Source: Macquaria australasica
Taxonomy: Eukaryota > Chordata > Actinopteri > Centrarchiformes > Percichthyidae
Length of the DNA stretch: 64,000 nucleotides
NCBI GenBank assembly: GCA_005408345.1
Contig: SEMN01000032.1
Coordinates: forward strand, 846,001-910,000
Direction: 5' to 3'
Under the pieces are notes generated by a model. It had not been told where the DNA came from. It saw nothing but the letters and a program-made list of their open reading frames with translations, and searched no databases. Made by a program: the position numbers and the translations under genes. Numbering within the stretch: the stretch's first letter is position 1; each line of letters starts with the position of its first letter. This document shows, in pieces, positions 1-12,300 of this stretch.

Positions 1-386
1 TTTCCCTCAAGACGATGTTATACGTGCAGTTTGTATGAAGCAGTCTGACACGTTTTGGTGAACAGATAGAGGAGGAACAATATTTTGCTAGACAGATGTG
101 TTCACTTCCATTCCTGTCCCACTCTCTTTCTCTCACAATATCGTTTTGTAGAAATCGTGCATAGATGTGAGGACGGTGGACGAGAGGAGATGTTGTGTAT
201 AATAAGTCTGCAACGGTACATCCAAAAGGTTCAACAGCCGACCTATCCCTGTCTACATGTAGCCCGGTATCTCTATGAATTACATTCTTATTGGAGCAGT
301 GTCATATAATGCCAACCTTTAGTGGCAGGCTTGGGAAGGGAACCACAATCGTTCCCTAACCTTAAAGACACAGTGAAAAAAAAAAA
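1..386. other. Upstream sequence, no gene recognised
   Basis: I searched this stretch for the missing signal-peptide exon of the beta4 receptor gene, which should end in phase 1 at a GT donor. I found no convincing candidate. The short open frames here lack a hydrophobic N-terminus and a usable donor. A poly-A run lies at about 376-387, directly before the inverted repeat. Confidence 0.4.
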
Positions 387-1310
387 ACATTTTCCAAGTT
401 CTAATTTTGTGTCAGTTGTTCAGTTATTGCTTGTTATATGCCAAATACATGTACAAAAATGTATGCAATCAAATGTGATTTGGGGGCATCTAGCTAACCC
501 CGACCAGCATATAAAACCGCAAGCAAGCTAGCAAGTAATGAGTAATGTCATAGGTCAGAGGAGTGTGTTTGGATATCAGTTGGCATCATTATCAAAAGGG
601 CATGGTTGAGATTTAATTTGTTCATTTCTTCCTCATCCTGAGGCAGATGTGGCTGGAGGACTCTACAGCTCCATATCGCACCACCGTATATGCTAAGCCA
701 CGCCTATTTTGAGCGATCCAATCAAATCTGAAGAATCAGATTTAAATTCCACTCGTAATTATACTACGTCCACTTGTTCCGGTTCTCTCAGAAATACGTC
801 ACATTACAGAAGCTAAAGACACTCCAACTTCCGTATCACTGGGACTTTAAACTTACGCTGGTAATACTGTAGTTGCCAAACATCAACACTGAACGTAATG
901 TGGGGTTTTGCTAAATTCTCTAATATCAACTTTCACTAAACACGACACTAAAATAATCCTTTTATTGCACACTTAAGCTGACCTTGTTTTTAGGCGTGGC
1001 TTAGCATATACGGTGGTGCGACATGGAGCTGTAGAGTCCTCCAGCCACATCTGCCTCAGGATGAGGAAGAAATGAACAAATTAAATCTCAACCATGCCCT
1101 TTTCATAATGATGCCAACTGATATCCAAACACACTCCTCTGACCTATGACATTACTCATTACTTGCTAGCTTGCTTGCGGTTTTATATGCTGGTCGGGGT
1201 TAGCTAGATGCCCCCAAATCACATTTGATTGCATACATTTTTGTACATGTATTTGGCATATAACAAGCAATAACTGAACAACTGACACAAAATTAGAACT
1301 TGGAAAATGT
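387..1310. repeat. Large inverted repeat (320-bp arms, 284-bp loop)
   Basis: Positions 387-706 are the reverse complement of 991-1310. Both arms are exactly 320 bp and I see only about two substitutions and no indels between them. The 284-bp middle (707-990) shows no matching structure. I see no clear target-site duplication outside the arms: a poly-A run lies on the left and an AT-rich run on the right. It could be a foldback or MITE-type element with long terminal inverted repeats, or a recent inverted duplication. It lies upstream of the first recognised beta4 receptor exon, so probably in intron 1 or the 5' flank. The paired arms could form a long hairpin if transcribed. Confidence 0.85.
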
Positions 1311-1765
1311 ATTTTAAAGAATCCCCAGAATGGCCAGAAAGCAAAACAGCAGTAATCTTTGTTTGGACCACAGTGGGAAACCACTGCAGTACACTTAGCC
1401 AAAGACATCTCACTCAATGAATTCCAGACATCTCCATCCTCAATTTCAAAAACAGTTCGGTGTGAGAGTTGAATGTAGTGGCTTTAAACAACCAACTCAG
1501 CAGTGGAGCTAATCTGTAATTGTTGGTCCTAATGGACTGAACATCAGTAAGGAAAATACCAGCATCGCGTAGCATGGACCTTAAGTTTCATGCAAACAAT
1601 ATCTTAACACCTCAGTATCTTCCTCCAGCAATCAACAGTATCCATCAACTTTTACAAAGTCACAGCATGTCCGTGGCCTAATGGGTTAATAGGCTTTGTC
1701 TGATATTTTGGATCTGTATACAATACCTGTGTGTGAAAATAATCATTATAAAATTGTGTCACCAG

Positions 1766-4700
1766 GTAGCAGCTGTGCTGACTCAGAGGAGCGTCTCATG
1801 AACTGGTTGCTGGGAAAGAATCGCTACAATCCGCTAATCCGCCCGGCTGTCAACACGACTGAAAGAGTCACAGTGAAGCTGCAAGTGTCTCTGGCTCAGC
1901 TCATCAGTGTGGTAAGGCATTACATACTCACCATGAGGGTGTGTGTGTGTATTTATTTATGTGTGTATATCTGTGTGTGTGTGTGTGAGGGAATGGATGT
2001 GTGCTGGGGAGACAAAGAGGGAGACAGAAAAAGAAAGACAGAGTGAAAGAAAGAGGATGATAGAAAAGACAGAGCAAGAGCCACAAAGCTTTGAGAAAGC
2101 AATTAATTACAAACCAGCCTGTGTAGAGAGGCCGTAGCTCTAAATGGATGGATGAAGCAGAGGATAGATCTGGTCAGCTGTGATCTCTACCTCTGTCATG
2201 TCCAGATTGAAACTTCAGCACATTGGATTAAAAGGGGCCATAAAGCTGTTTTAGCCACAGTGGTAGAGGCTCTCCTCTGATTTACAGTGGAGGCTCCTCC
2301 TAGCTGCAGACCAAGGCAGCAAGGCTCATTCACAGTCTCAGTTTATGAGTTTGCATTGTACCCCATGGAGTAATTGGCATTTGGTATCATTTTATCAGAA
2401 GTGTATGTCATGGCAGTGTGATGACAATGCCACCAACAAACACGTTAACAAGCAATCTGAGAAGAGAGGAGGATTTAAATGCAGTTATTTTTGACCTTGC
2501 TCACTTCAAGCTAGATGCCAGAGTAAAGATGACAGTAAGTAGGAATGATTCATCTGAAGTTAGTGTTACAATAACTCTATCCTAAAATCCTGACAACTAG
2601 TCAGAAAGTAGCTGTTTAGATGCTGACACTGTCCAATCGAGACACTACCTTCTTCTCTTGGTCCTCAGCATCTTCAATGAGTTTCTTATAGTGGAAGCAG
2701 CTGTATCATCTGCATTATGTAGGTCGATAGGGTTTTAATTAGTTGAGGCTACACAGTTATGTAATGGACCATGAAAAAAACATTTTGTTTAGTTAAAAAT
2801 GTTATTCTGTTAGCTATTACTATTCATGTCTTGCCAGCAGTGGTTCCCAAACTTTTTTGTCTGACATACCCCACACCCCTGTTACTGTAGCACTCAAGTA
2901 CCCATTGAGCAACACCACCCACCACCTGTGGTCCAAAATGTTCTTTTGAATGGATGTTATTTAACACTATAGATTACATAAAAGTGGAATTGTTCAAATC
3001 ATTTTTCATACAATTGAATTGTCAGTGTTAAGATTGGTTTGATCAAGTTTACATTCATACAACAACCACTCAGTGTGGCCATTTAAACTGTTGATCCACT
3101 GCTTTTAGCAAGTTGTTTTAACTGTTTATCCATTAGCCTACTTTTAGCTATTTCAACCATTTATGCATTACTTTGAGCTAACTTCTTCAACTGTTTATCC
3201 ATTACTTTTAGCTAACAATTTCAACTTCTCCTAGCTAATATGCAGTTATAACATTTACAAAAACAAAATGTCACAACTACTATATGATTCGAGTCAATTA
3301 TTTGTGCATGAAATCTGTTCTGAAAGTAATTTTCACCTCACTTTTACATTTCCAGAATGAAAGAGAACAGATCATGACCACAAATGTCTGGCTCACTCAG
3401 GTAAGCGTGACAACGCTCAGAGTCATATACTCTCAGTCAGCCTATGTCTTGTCTTTCCCCTGAACTTGAATTAAACCATATCCATTCTTCCTCTCTAAAT
3501 GTGGAACAAACTGCTTCTGTAATTGTGCTGCAAACACATTTGACTTATAATGAAGCATGTAATTATAAACGAGCTGGTCTTGAGAAAGTGCGTGGAAGAT
3601 GAAGACTTGATGACCAGCTCTCTCTGTCTCTCCAGCACTGGGTGGATTACAGGTTATCATGGGACCCTGCAAAGTACGAAGGTATCGACAAGCTGCGTAT
3701 TCCCTCAAGACACATCTGGCTCCCAGATATTGTCCTGTACAACAAGTAAGCATCAGTGGAATGTCATGGTGTTATGTTACAGAGAGAGTTTACATGCTTA
3801 TGTGCAATGTTTGTATTAAAAATTAAAACAGAAGAGATTCTTTTGAAGAATCTGTCTATGTTTTCTCTATATGGTTCAATCTATATTTCTGGATGGTAAC
3901 GGTAAACTCTCTCTTATATCCAGACATTTGAGAATTAACATGAATTAAGATGGTTTCTGTTCTGTTCACCATTAACATCTTTCCCAATTCGAAGCCTCTA
4001 CAGAGGTTTTGGTCTGTCCTCTGTGGATTTTGGTTTTGATATTGATTTGGCTGTCCAATACAACGTTTCAGTATGAGTAGCTTTCCTCTTCACTATGATT
4101 GCAGGGTTGATTACACAAGCCTCAGAGATTGATTAACAGGCTCTCTAAAGTTTTCTTTCTCTTTCTTCTTCTTCTCGCAGCGCTGATGGTACCTATGAGG
4201 TAACAGTCTTCACCAATGCCGTTGTCCTTTTCAATGGCAGCATCAACTGGCTTCCTCCAGCCATCTACAAAAGCGCCTGTAAGATCGAGGTCAAGCATTT
4301 TCCCTTCGACCAGCAGAACTGCACCCTCAAGTTTCGCTCTTGGACGTATGACCACACAGAGATCGACCTGATCTTGAAGTCTGAGATGGCTAGTATGGAT
4401 GATTTTACACCCAGTGGGGAGTGGGATATCTTGGCACTGCCAGGCAGACGGACTGTCAACCCTCTGGATCCCACCTATGTGGACCTCACGTATGACTTCA
4501 TCATCAAGAGGAAGCCCCTTTTCTACACCATAAACCTCATCATTCCCTGTGTTCTGATCACCTCTCTGGCCATTCTGGTCTTCTACTTACCTTCAGACTG
4601 CGGGGAGAAGATGACCCTCTGCATCTCCGTCCTCTTGGCTCTCACTGTGTTCTTGCTTTTGATCTCAAAGATTGTTCCTCCCACCTCACTAGATGTGCCC

Positions 4701-6253
4701 CTGATTGGCAAGTACCTGATGTTCACCATGGTGTTGGTGACCTTCTCCATCATCACCAGTGTATGCGTGCTCAACGTGCACCACCGCTCTCCCAGCACCC
4801 ACACCATGCCTTCCTGGGTGAAGCTGATATTTCTTGTCAAACTGCCTGCCTTACTCTTCATGAGACGCCCTCACAATAACTCTTCAAGCCAGAGACTTCG
4901 CCAACAGCGGTGTCTACGGGCGAGGAGAGCCATTTTGGGCTTGGGTTACCCAGTTGCATCCAAAACAGGTATCACCATGTCGTCTTCTGCCCTGCTGTCT
5001 TCTGACTCTGCCTTCTCCACTCCAGGGCACAAAAATGTAGCCCCTCCACTGGGCTACAGCCACTCCAACAAGAAAGGAGACTGGCGCTCCCCTGACTACC
5101 TTCCCAGTGGTTTCACTTCTAACCAGGACTTCCAGCAGAGAAGCAACTCAGGTTGGGCTGCTGATGTCCAGGAGGCGGTGAATGGGGTGCGCTTTGTGGC
5201 TGAGCACATGATGGGAGATGATGATGATCAGAGTGTACGTATACACATTTAAACCAAATATTTTATTGCATCTGTACAGTGCACTTGAGTAAATCACTCA
5301 GTCCCTACCAACCCCACAGGTGATTTTCTGCATCTGCCTGAAAGAGAATTTCCCTTGATGGATCAATAAACTAAACAGTATTATCTTGTTATATACTGAT
5401 GTAATGGTAAAAAACATTTTTGTATGGTGGTCAGCAAGTCCTACCAAGTCTCATAAAATGTTTCAGAATTTGACTTGAATTTAAAGAAATAGTTCAAGAT
5501 TTTGGGGAAAATATATTGGTTTTCTTTCCAAAAGTTAGATGAGAAGATTGATACCACTCTTACGTCTGTGTATTAAAGAGCAACTCCACTGAATTTACAC
5601 TAACAGTCAATACTCAGATTGCATTGTGGGTAATGTAAGCACCAGGTGTTAGGCCAGAAGAAAGAATGCACGGAATACAAAAAACAAAATCTCTGGTTCT
5701 GATGCATAGATTTTGATCCTATTTAAAAAAAAAAAAAAGCTGTCCATCATGAGTCTGACAGTTATAGGAGTGCAATGCTAAATTGGTGGAGTACACTTTT
5801 AAGTATGGAGCTAGAGACGGAAGGCTATTATCCTAGCTTAGCATAAACACTGGAAGCAGAAGGAAACAGTATCACTCAATCATTCACTCTGTTACACTCT
5901 CTGCCCCCGAGTGGCTGCACAGAGGAAAGGCAGCTTCCACAGACAACACACCGAGGCAGGATTTTCTGGTCATCTCACCGCACTGCAATACTGCTGGTTT
6001 ATTATAAATTAAAATGCCTGTGTAAAGTTTGTTGTGACAAAAACCATGCACACTGACTAATTTAAATTTGATTTCCGTATATTTGCAGGTGATAGAGGAC
6101 TGGAAGTATGTGGCTATGGTGGTGGATCGTATGTTCCTGTGGATCTTTGTGATAGTGTGTGTGGTGGGCACCCTGGGCTTATTCCTCCAGCCTCTCTTCC
6201 AGACTCAGATTACTCCCAAGCAGCAGCCCAGCTCAGAAACTCCTCGCATATGA
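1766..6253 (+). CDS. chrnb4: Neuronal nicotinic acetylcholine receptor subunit beta-4 (first exon missing)
   Basis: This is a subunit of a pentameric acetylcholine-gated cation channel at neuronal, especially ganglionic, synapses. Exons are 1766-1911, 3356-3400, 3636-3745, 4181-5234 and 6089-6253. All have AG/GT borders and joining phases, giving about 506 codons after exon 1. Visible features are the ligand-binding domain with a Cys-loop (CKIEVKHFPFDQQNC), the DFTPSGEWDI segment, M1 to M3 (the M2 region follows CGEKMTLCIS), a variable cytoplasmic loop, and M4 after VIEDWKYVAM. There is no vicinal Cys pair in loop C, as expected for a beta subunit. The signal-peptide exon, which must end in phase 1, was not found and may lie upstream of the window. 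The residues resemble both beta4 and beta2. Its place beside chrna3, in the same orientation, favours beta4. The gene ends with a tail rich in Pro, Gln and Ser. Confidence 0.87.
1938..1990. repeat. (TG)n microsatellite
   Basis: An impure GT/TG dinucleotide run lies just inside the intron after the first recognised beta4 exon. It creates open frames that read through the donor site but do not represent protein. Confidence 0.85.
2839..3260. repeat. Dispersed repeat with degenerate internal tandem units
   Basis: The stretch opens with a 'ggttcccaaactttt' type end seen in many fish repeats. It then holds three or more degenerate copies of a unit of about 35 bp containing 'ctgtttatccatta' and 'ttttagctaac' (about 3085-3230). 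It lies in an intron of the beta4 gene. Class assignment is uncertain; I saw no clear terminal repeats. Confidence 0.5.
5481..5876. mobile_element. TTAA-bounded palindromic MITE, truncated and carrying a nested insertion
   Basis: The left end (TTAAAGAAATAGTTC...) and the segment reading 'gagaagattgataccactct' match the family seen at 10837, 11745, 29316 and 58710. After a 222-bp interruption (5577-5798) the family sequence resumes at about 5803 with 'gtatggagctag' and 'agcttagcataaa'. The second half of the palindrome is missing after about 5876. It lies in the last intron of the beta4 gene. Confidence 0.7.
5577..5798. mobile_element. Nested 222-bp MITE with TTAA target duplication
   Basis: The insert splits the older repeat and is flanked by TTAA at 5573-5576 and 5799-5802. 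Its ends are imperfect inverted repeats sharing ACTCCAC and an adjoining ATTTA. TTAA duplication with short inverted ends is typical of piggyBac-type nonautonomous elements. There is no coding capacity. A poly-A run lies inside. Confidence 0.7.
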
Positions 6254-9200
6254 TGAGCAACGAAGAAGACAGGGCAAGTTTTAGTTTTGTTTCAGCAATT
6301 AAGCTGTTAGGATAAGCATTCTTATAAGGAGATGCAGGCCAGTCGTAGTTGCAAAGTCTTTTTTGCATTTGTTTAAAGCCTGTAGTACCGTATTGGTGGG
6401 GTCAAAAAGCACTAAAAGCATCATTGCCTGTGCCAAACCCCACCAATAAGGCACCTGACAGGGTTAAAACATACATAAAAGTACTTGTAATAATCAAAAC
6501 CATGTGGTGTACAGCAATACAACCCTCTACAGCACCCAGTATTTTGAGGAAATAGTACATCTGCAAGGGATCTAATGTGGCACCATTGTACTGAAGTAAT
6601 TTCCCTTCATGTCTACAAAGGACAGCTGCAGAACTGGACTGAATGTAGCTTACACTGCACTGAAGTATGCTCAAGTATTGCAGAAATATACCCAATATTA
6701 CGGAGATATGAGGGACATCTGTCTGCTGTCAGATGTTGTTTGACTCCTTATTTATGTTTGAGTAATATAACCCTGTCATTGAAATCTGATGCGTGATTAA
6801 AGAATGAATAATAAAGATAAATGTGTGTCCTCTTTCAGTTTGATTAAATGTATGAAGTCCCCAATAAAGTCTTAAAATTGCCAGGGGTCTTGCCAAAGTG
6901 CGTTGTTAATCTATGTTGCCGGTGATAAAGTTTGTTCTCAGAGCCAATACGTTCGCTGAAGATGTGCCAATTAGAACATTTCATCACATAGATAAGACAG
7001 CTGTTCACTTGAGATGTGAGAACGTGTGACCAGGCAAAAAAAAAGATGTTAATGCAACAAAACCATTGCAGATGGAGCTGATCTTGATTACAATGTCTTG
7101 AGGACAAGTACTTTTGCCATGACACATATCCTCAAGCAAAACACTTCTAAAAAAAACTTTAAGGCTTTAAATCTGTGAGAAAGAAAAAACTAAATGTATT
7201 TGTCTCAGACGCTGTAATCTTATGGCCACTCGTTTGTGCCTTTACACCAGCGTTGATCTCTTGTTAAATGCTCATTTGTACAGACGGACAAGGGCAGCCA
7301 CACACACACATACATGCTGAACTGAACCTTCACCCACACACAACATTTACTGCTCAATAAACAGTGCTGAGTGGGCTCGTTAGAGATTCTGCAGACTGTT
7401 GGTTCTTTTGTGAGGCCTTCATTTAAATCAAGATAGCAATCAGCATCTATGTTAATGGCTGGACTTGCTTTACTTTAATCACTGTTTTCAAGATCATTCA
7501 TGGCTTTTTATTCACTTGTCCTGCCACATGAGCAAGCATGCATATGTTTCCAACAAACATCTACCATAATACAGTCCTTGAAAATGTGAGTATTCAGTCA
7601 AAATAACATGTTTCACACCGAGTCTTTTTAGATCTACTCGATAACCTTTGCAGCATGAGATGTTTGGAAGCTGTCACTAAAGATAGTCTTGTTAAATGAC
7701 CCGAGCCTCAGCTAAAGTCTTCAATGTGTGTCAACCCATGTTTTCATTTGCGCTGTTTGGGAGAATGAAAACTCTCTGAAGGTCAAATTAACATTTTCTC
7801 TTTTCACTTGCCCCACTTAAAGGACTTGAGAGCGCAGGGTCAGACACCAAACAGCATCTCTGGTGCTGGCAGGGATTTATTTATCGTTTGAGGGCACTTA
7901 AGCAGGGTGGGTGTCTGCTGAAAAGCACTTGTACCTCCCCTTCATCCAGCTGAAGGACAGAGCTGTCAAACCACTGGACCACCCTGCCTGCCAAAGAATA
8001 TATAAATACTCTGAACTGACAAAGAAAGAAAAAAGGAAAGCCAGGGTCAAAGACAGAACATTTTCCAAATTGAAAGTGGGCTTACTGACAGATATTGACA
8101 TATTTTTGAAAAAAAAACAACCCACAGGATATTATGTGAAAACCAGAATCAATAAAGAATCAATCAATCAATCAAGAAAAATTCTGTTATGTCCTTAGGG
8201 TGCCACTGAGGGCCACCCATACCCCAACCCAGTAGCTATTGATCTTGTTTGGTGAACTGAAGGCTATTTGGGGATTTAATATGGATGTCTGCACTGTTAG
8301 GGGAAAATGTGTGTGAACACCACCTGGGTCCATGTTCACTGTCCACGCTCTGCACAACCTCTGTGCCAAAATGTCTTCATGCAAGAGATCCAAATGCATT
8401 AAAGTAAAAGCCCCTGAAAACCTGCCTTTAAATCTAAAAAAGTGTTTCTTCATAACGTTATATATTTAAGACAATCAACAATAAAAAAACATCTTTAAGT
8501 ATACACCCACACATAAAGACTGTGTGGGTGTGGTTTGAACAGATTTGATTGACAGCCCGCCAACTGTCATCAGATTCTGATTCACATGCTGCTAAATGCT
8601 GATTGGTGCATGAAAGTGCGCAACATCACCTTTTGCCAATGGAGCCAAGGCCACTTCAGACCGGATGAGCACAGAAAAATCACAAATACACAAATACAGA
8701 AATCTCTCATGTCAAATAACCAAAAACTGTTCTAACTTTGTCGGAAAATAGTGTGTTTCATGTAGGATCCCATCACTCATAGTTAGAAGCTGATTGAGAA
8801 AATAAGTTTTTAGTGCCTTTTAAAAGAACAGATTTTTTTTAAACCCCCACTTTAGTAACATAATAGTGAAAAAAAGTATATTTTATTTTCATATATAATG
8901 TGTTCTAAAAACTGCATAATCTAATTTCAGTTGGTTCCATTGCTGGTTCCAAGACTTAAAGAGGAAACTGCGGTGACAGTGTGTAGACTATAAAAGCAGG
9001 CACATCCTGTTTTGGGAACAAGTCAAAATCAATTAAAGGGCTGATTTGTAGCCAATGGAAGCCTGATGTGATCTTTAAGTGAAAAATTCGCACCACTGAC
9101 CAGTTTTGTCCTTGTTTTATCAGACTGGGTCGCTATAGGTTGCATATTTTTTGCAGTGCAGTGTACCTCCTATCCGTGACTGTGTGCCTCCGTGTGGCTC

Positions 9201-9342
9201 TGCCTCCCTCTCTCTCTGCTCTCTGGTGCTCTCTGCAGCTGCGGACGCGCTTTCACTCCTCTCACTTTCTCCTGCTGTCTGCTCCGCGGAGTGCTGCTGC
9301 CACTGACCCGAGATTCATTTCGTAGCCGTCATTTGAAACAGG
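6254..9342. other. Intergenic region between the beta4 and chrna3 genes
   Basis: Beyond a probable beta4 3'UTR (AATAAAG at about 6810) I see no exon with homology. The stretch is AT-rich and includes a short (CAAT)n run at about 8160-8175. The last 200 bases are the likely chrna3 5' flank and 5'UTR; they become more GC-rich and CT-rich from about 9180. Open frames here are short and unlike known proteins. Confidence 0.5.
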
Positions 9343-12300
9343 ATGAAAGCCAGTTTTTGCTTCGTTTTGCCCACATGTTCCTTCCTTCTGTTTCTTCTGC
9401 CAGGTGAGTAGTAGACTACTTTAACATAACATCTCTTTACTTACTTGTTGCTTTAAATATAAATGTGTTTAATAATATTAATTAATGATGACAATTTTAT
9501 TGTAGGCTACCTGTACAAAATTAGCAATTAAAATTAGGCATAAAAAAAAAAACTTCATGGGTGAACAACAATATGCTCACAATCAAATCCTACATTTTAT
9601 ACAAGGCAAACATTTTGAGAAATCAAAGTAACAAATGATGACTCTGGCCCATTGTTATTATTTATTTAAAGGGATGCATGTATTTGTAACCTCAAAAATT
9701 AATCAGACCAACAACACAGCATGATAACTTGAAGGTAATTAACGCTCTTATTCTAATCAGTGTACGGAAATAGGTCAAATATGAAGACATACACTGCTCC
9801 AGTCTCTTGTATTGATGACAACTAACAATCAATCATCTGGCTGTTAGTCAACCTGTAACCAAGATGTACTGTATAAACCACATTGCAGTGACAGATCCAT
9901 GTCTGACCCTCTGCTCTTATCCAGGAGGCTCCAGTTCAGAAGCAGAGCACAAGCTCTTCTCTGTGATATTCGCCAGCTACAACCAGTACATACGACCGGT
10001 GGAAAATGTGACAGACCCAGTCATTGTACAGTTCGAGGTGTCCATGTCACAGCTGGTCAAAGTGGTAAGTAGCCTACAAAAGGTTTTTTCACTGTTTCTG
10101 TGACAAATACTGATGTCTAATAGTACCTGTGAGTATTGGACAGTTGTTTCACCACAGTCAGACATATATCACTCTGCTCAATGAGCAGTCATGACCCGAG
10201 AGACCCAAGCAGTAAAAAACATGCAGCATTAAATGTGGTGGAGCATAAGAAGAAATGTTGTGTGTTGATTTCTGGACTGTGGACATCAAAGTTGAGGAGG
10301 GGACAATTGCCATCTGAGACACCTGAGATACTCCCTGCCAGTGCACAGTAGCCCCTGGTTTTTTAATCCTGAGGAGGGAACAAGATGAAAGGAGGGGCAG
10401 TGTGCCTGTTTGTCTGGCCAAGACAAGATGGGAAATGTCAGCTGTCTGAGTGCCTCTCAGTTTCGGCGGCCTTAATCACTGCCACTTCAGATGAGCAGCT
10501 CTGGATTTAGCGGCAGGTTTTGCTGGAGCTTGTTGACTGCAGACTGGTGGGGCAGACAGACGGCTCTCTCACTTAACTCAGACAGGTCTAGAGCGGATGT
10601 CAATAATTAAGCAAAAAGGCTCGCGGAGGACAGGGAGGACAGCTTCATTCACAGCATGAACAGCCTTAAATATATTGCACTTCACATCAGTCCCTCTGCT
10701 TGTGTTGAATGACAAGAGATGCTCATCAGCTCTTTTATTTATTTTTTTATTTTATTTTATCAAAATCATCTTTTTATGTTATTGTCAAGATAACTGTCTT
10801 TAGTGATACTGTATACCTCCAACAAATTGATTTACATTAAAAGGAATAGTCAGAAATTTTGGGAAACCCACTTATTTTCTTTCTTGCTGAGAGTTAGATG
10901 AAAAGATCGATACCACTCTTTGTGTTCTGTAAATACAAAGCTATAGCAAGGAGACTCGTTAGTTTAGCTTAGCATAAAGATTGAAAGCAGGGGGAAACAT
11001 CCAAACCTCTATCCCCTGTATATACCCTGGTGGACCTAGGCTAGCTGTTTCCCCCTATTTCCAGTCTTTGTGCTTAGCTAACCGTCTACTGGCTGTACCT
11101 TCATATTTAATGGAGAGATATGAGAGTGGTATCGATCTCCTCATCTAACTCCTGGCAAGAAAACGAAAAAGGCTAAAATGTCAAACTTTTTCTTTAAATT
11201 GTAATATTGTATAAAACATTTTATCAGCCAAAAGCAGCCAATAATATAAAAGTATGTCGCCATGTTTGCAGTAGCAGCCTGTACACCAGGTTTGTTCTAG
11301 ACAGTTTGAATGGATAATATGGGGTCTGACACATTGTAGTCCACCTCAGTCTGTTTTCCTTTGCCTGCCTACAGGCAATCTAATTTTCTTTTCTTTCTCT
11401 GAAGAGCTAGATAAGTATTGAGGACCTGTCTGGATCTAGAGATGACAAAAAGAGGTTATTTTGTTAGATTCTCCTTAGCTCAGGTCATGTAGCAGAATGC
11501 GGAGCTCCCCGTGCTGATGGATGACTATTATTCCCTCCCAACACCTGGTGCCCCTAACCCAGATGCAATTGATATTGGTCAGCCTACACCGATTACAGCA
11601 GCGCTATATGAGCTCATATAGACCATCAATAGCTCATCGGCTGAGCTGGCTCAGTCATCATCTCACAACCAGGGATCATATCACAGGCTCTTTGCTTGAA
11701 GGTTTCAGAACAGGTGGCTGTACAGTGACAACATAGACTGTTATTTAAAGAAATTGTTTGACATTTTGGGAAATGCACTTACCGGTATTTGCTTTCTTGC
11801 AAGTGTTAGATGAGAACATTGATACCACTTTCATGTCTGTCCATTAAATATGAAGCTATAGCCAGAAGTCAGTTAGCTTAGCTTAGCATAAAGACTGGAA
11901 ACAGGGGGAAACGCCTGGCCTGGCTCTATCCAAAGGTAAAAACGTCAGCCTACCAGCAACTCTGAAGCTCATGAATTAACATGTTATAGCTATCTAATTT
12001 GAATATGTCGTACTAAAGCCAAAGTGTATAAACAACTATTTCTTGACCAAGAAATGACAGGCTAGCTGTCTTTGTGCTAAGCTAAGCTAAAGACTGCTCA
12101 TTCCAGCGTCATATTTAAAGCACACGACATGAGAGTGGTACCAATGTTCTCATCCAACTCTCAGCAAGAAAGCGAATAAGCGTATCTCCCAAAATTTTAA
12201 ACGATTCCTTTAAGTCTTAGGTTTGATCACCACATCAGATCATATGGTCAGCCATGTTTGTAGTGTATGTTGCCAAGATACAGTACCTGGTGAAATGGTA

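Noticed and set aside
322..1417. Two open frames sharing the same roughly 47-residue end
   Set aside because: They arise from the two arms of the inverted repeat and have no protein features or splice context.
1696..2137. Long plus-strand frames through the TG-rich region
   Set aside because: The real beta4 exon stops at a GT donor at 1911; the rest is microsatellite read-through.
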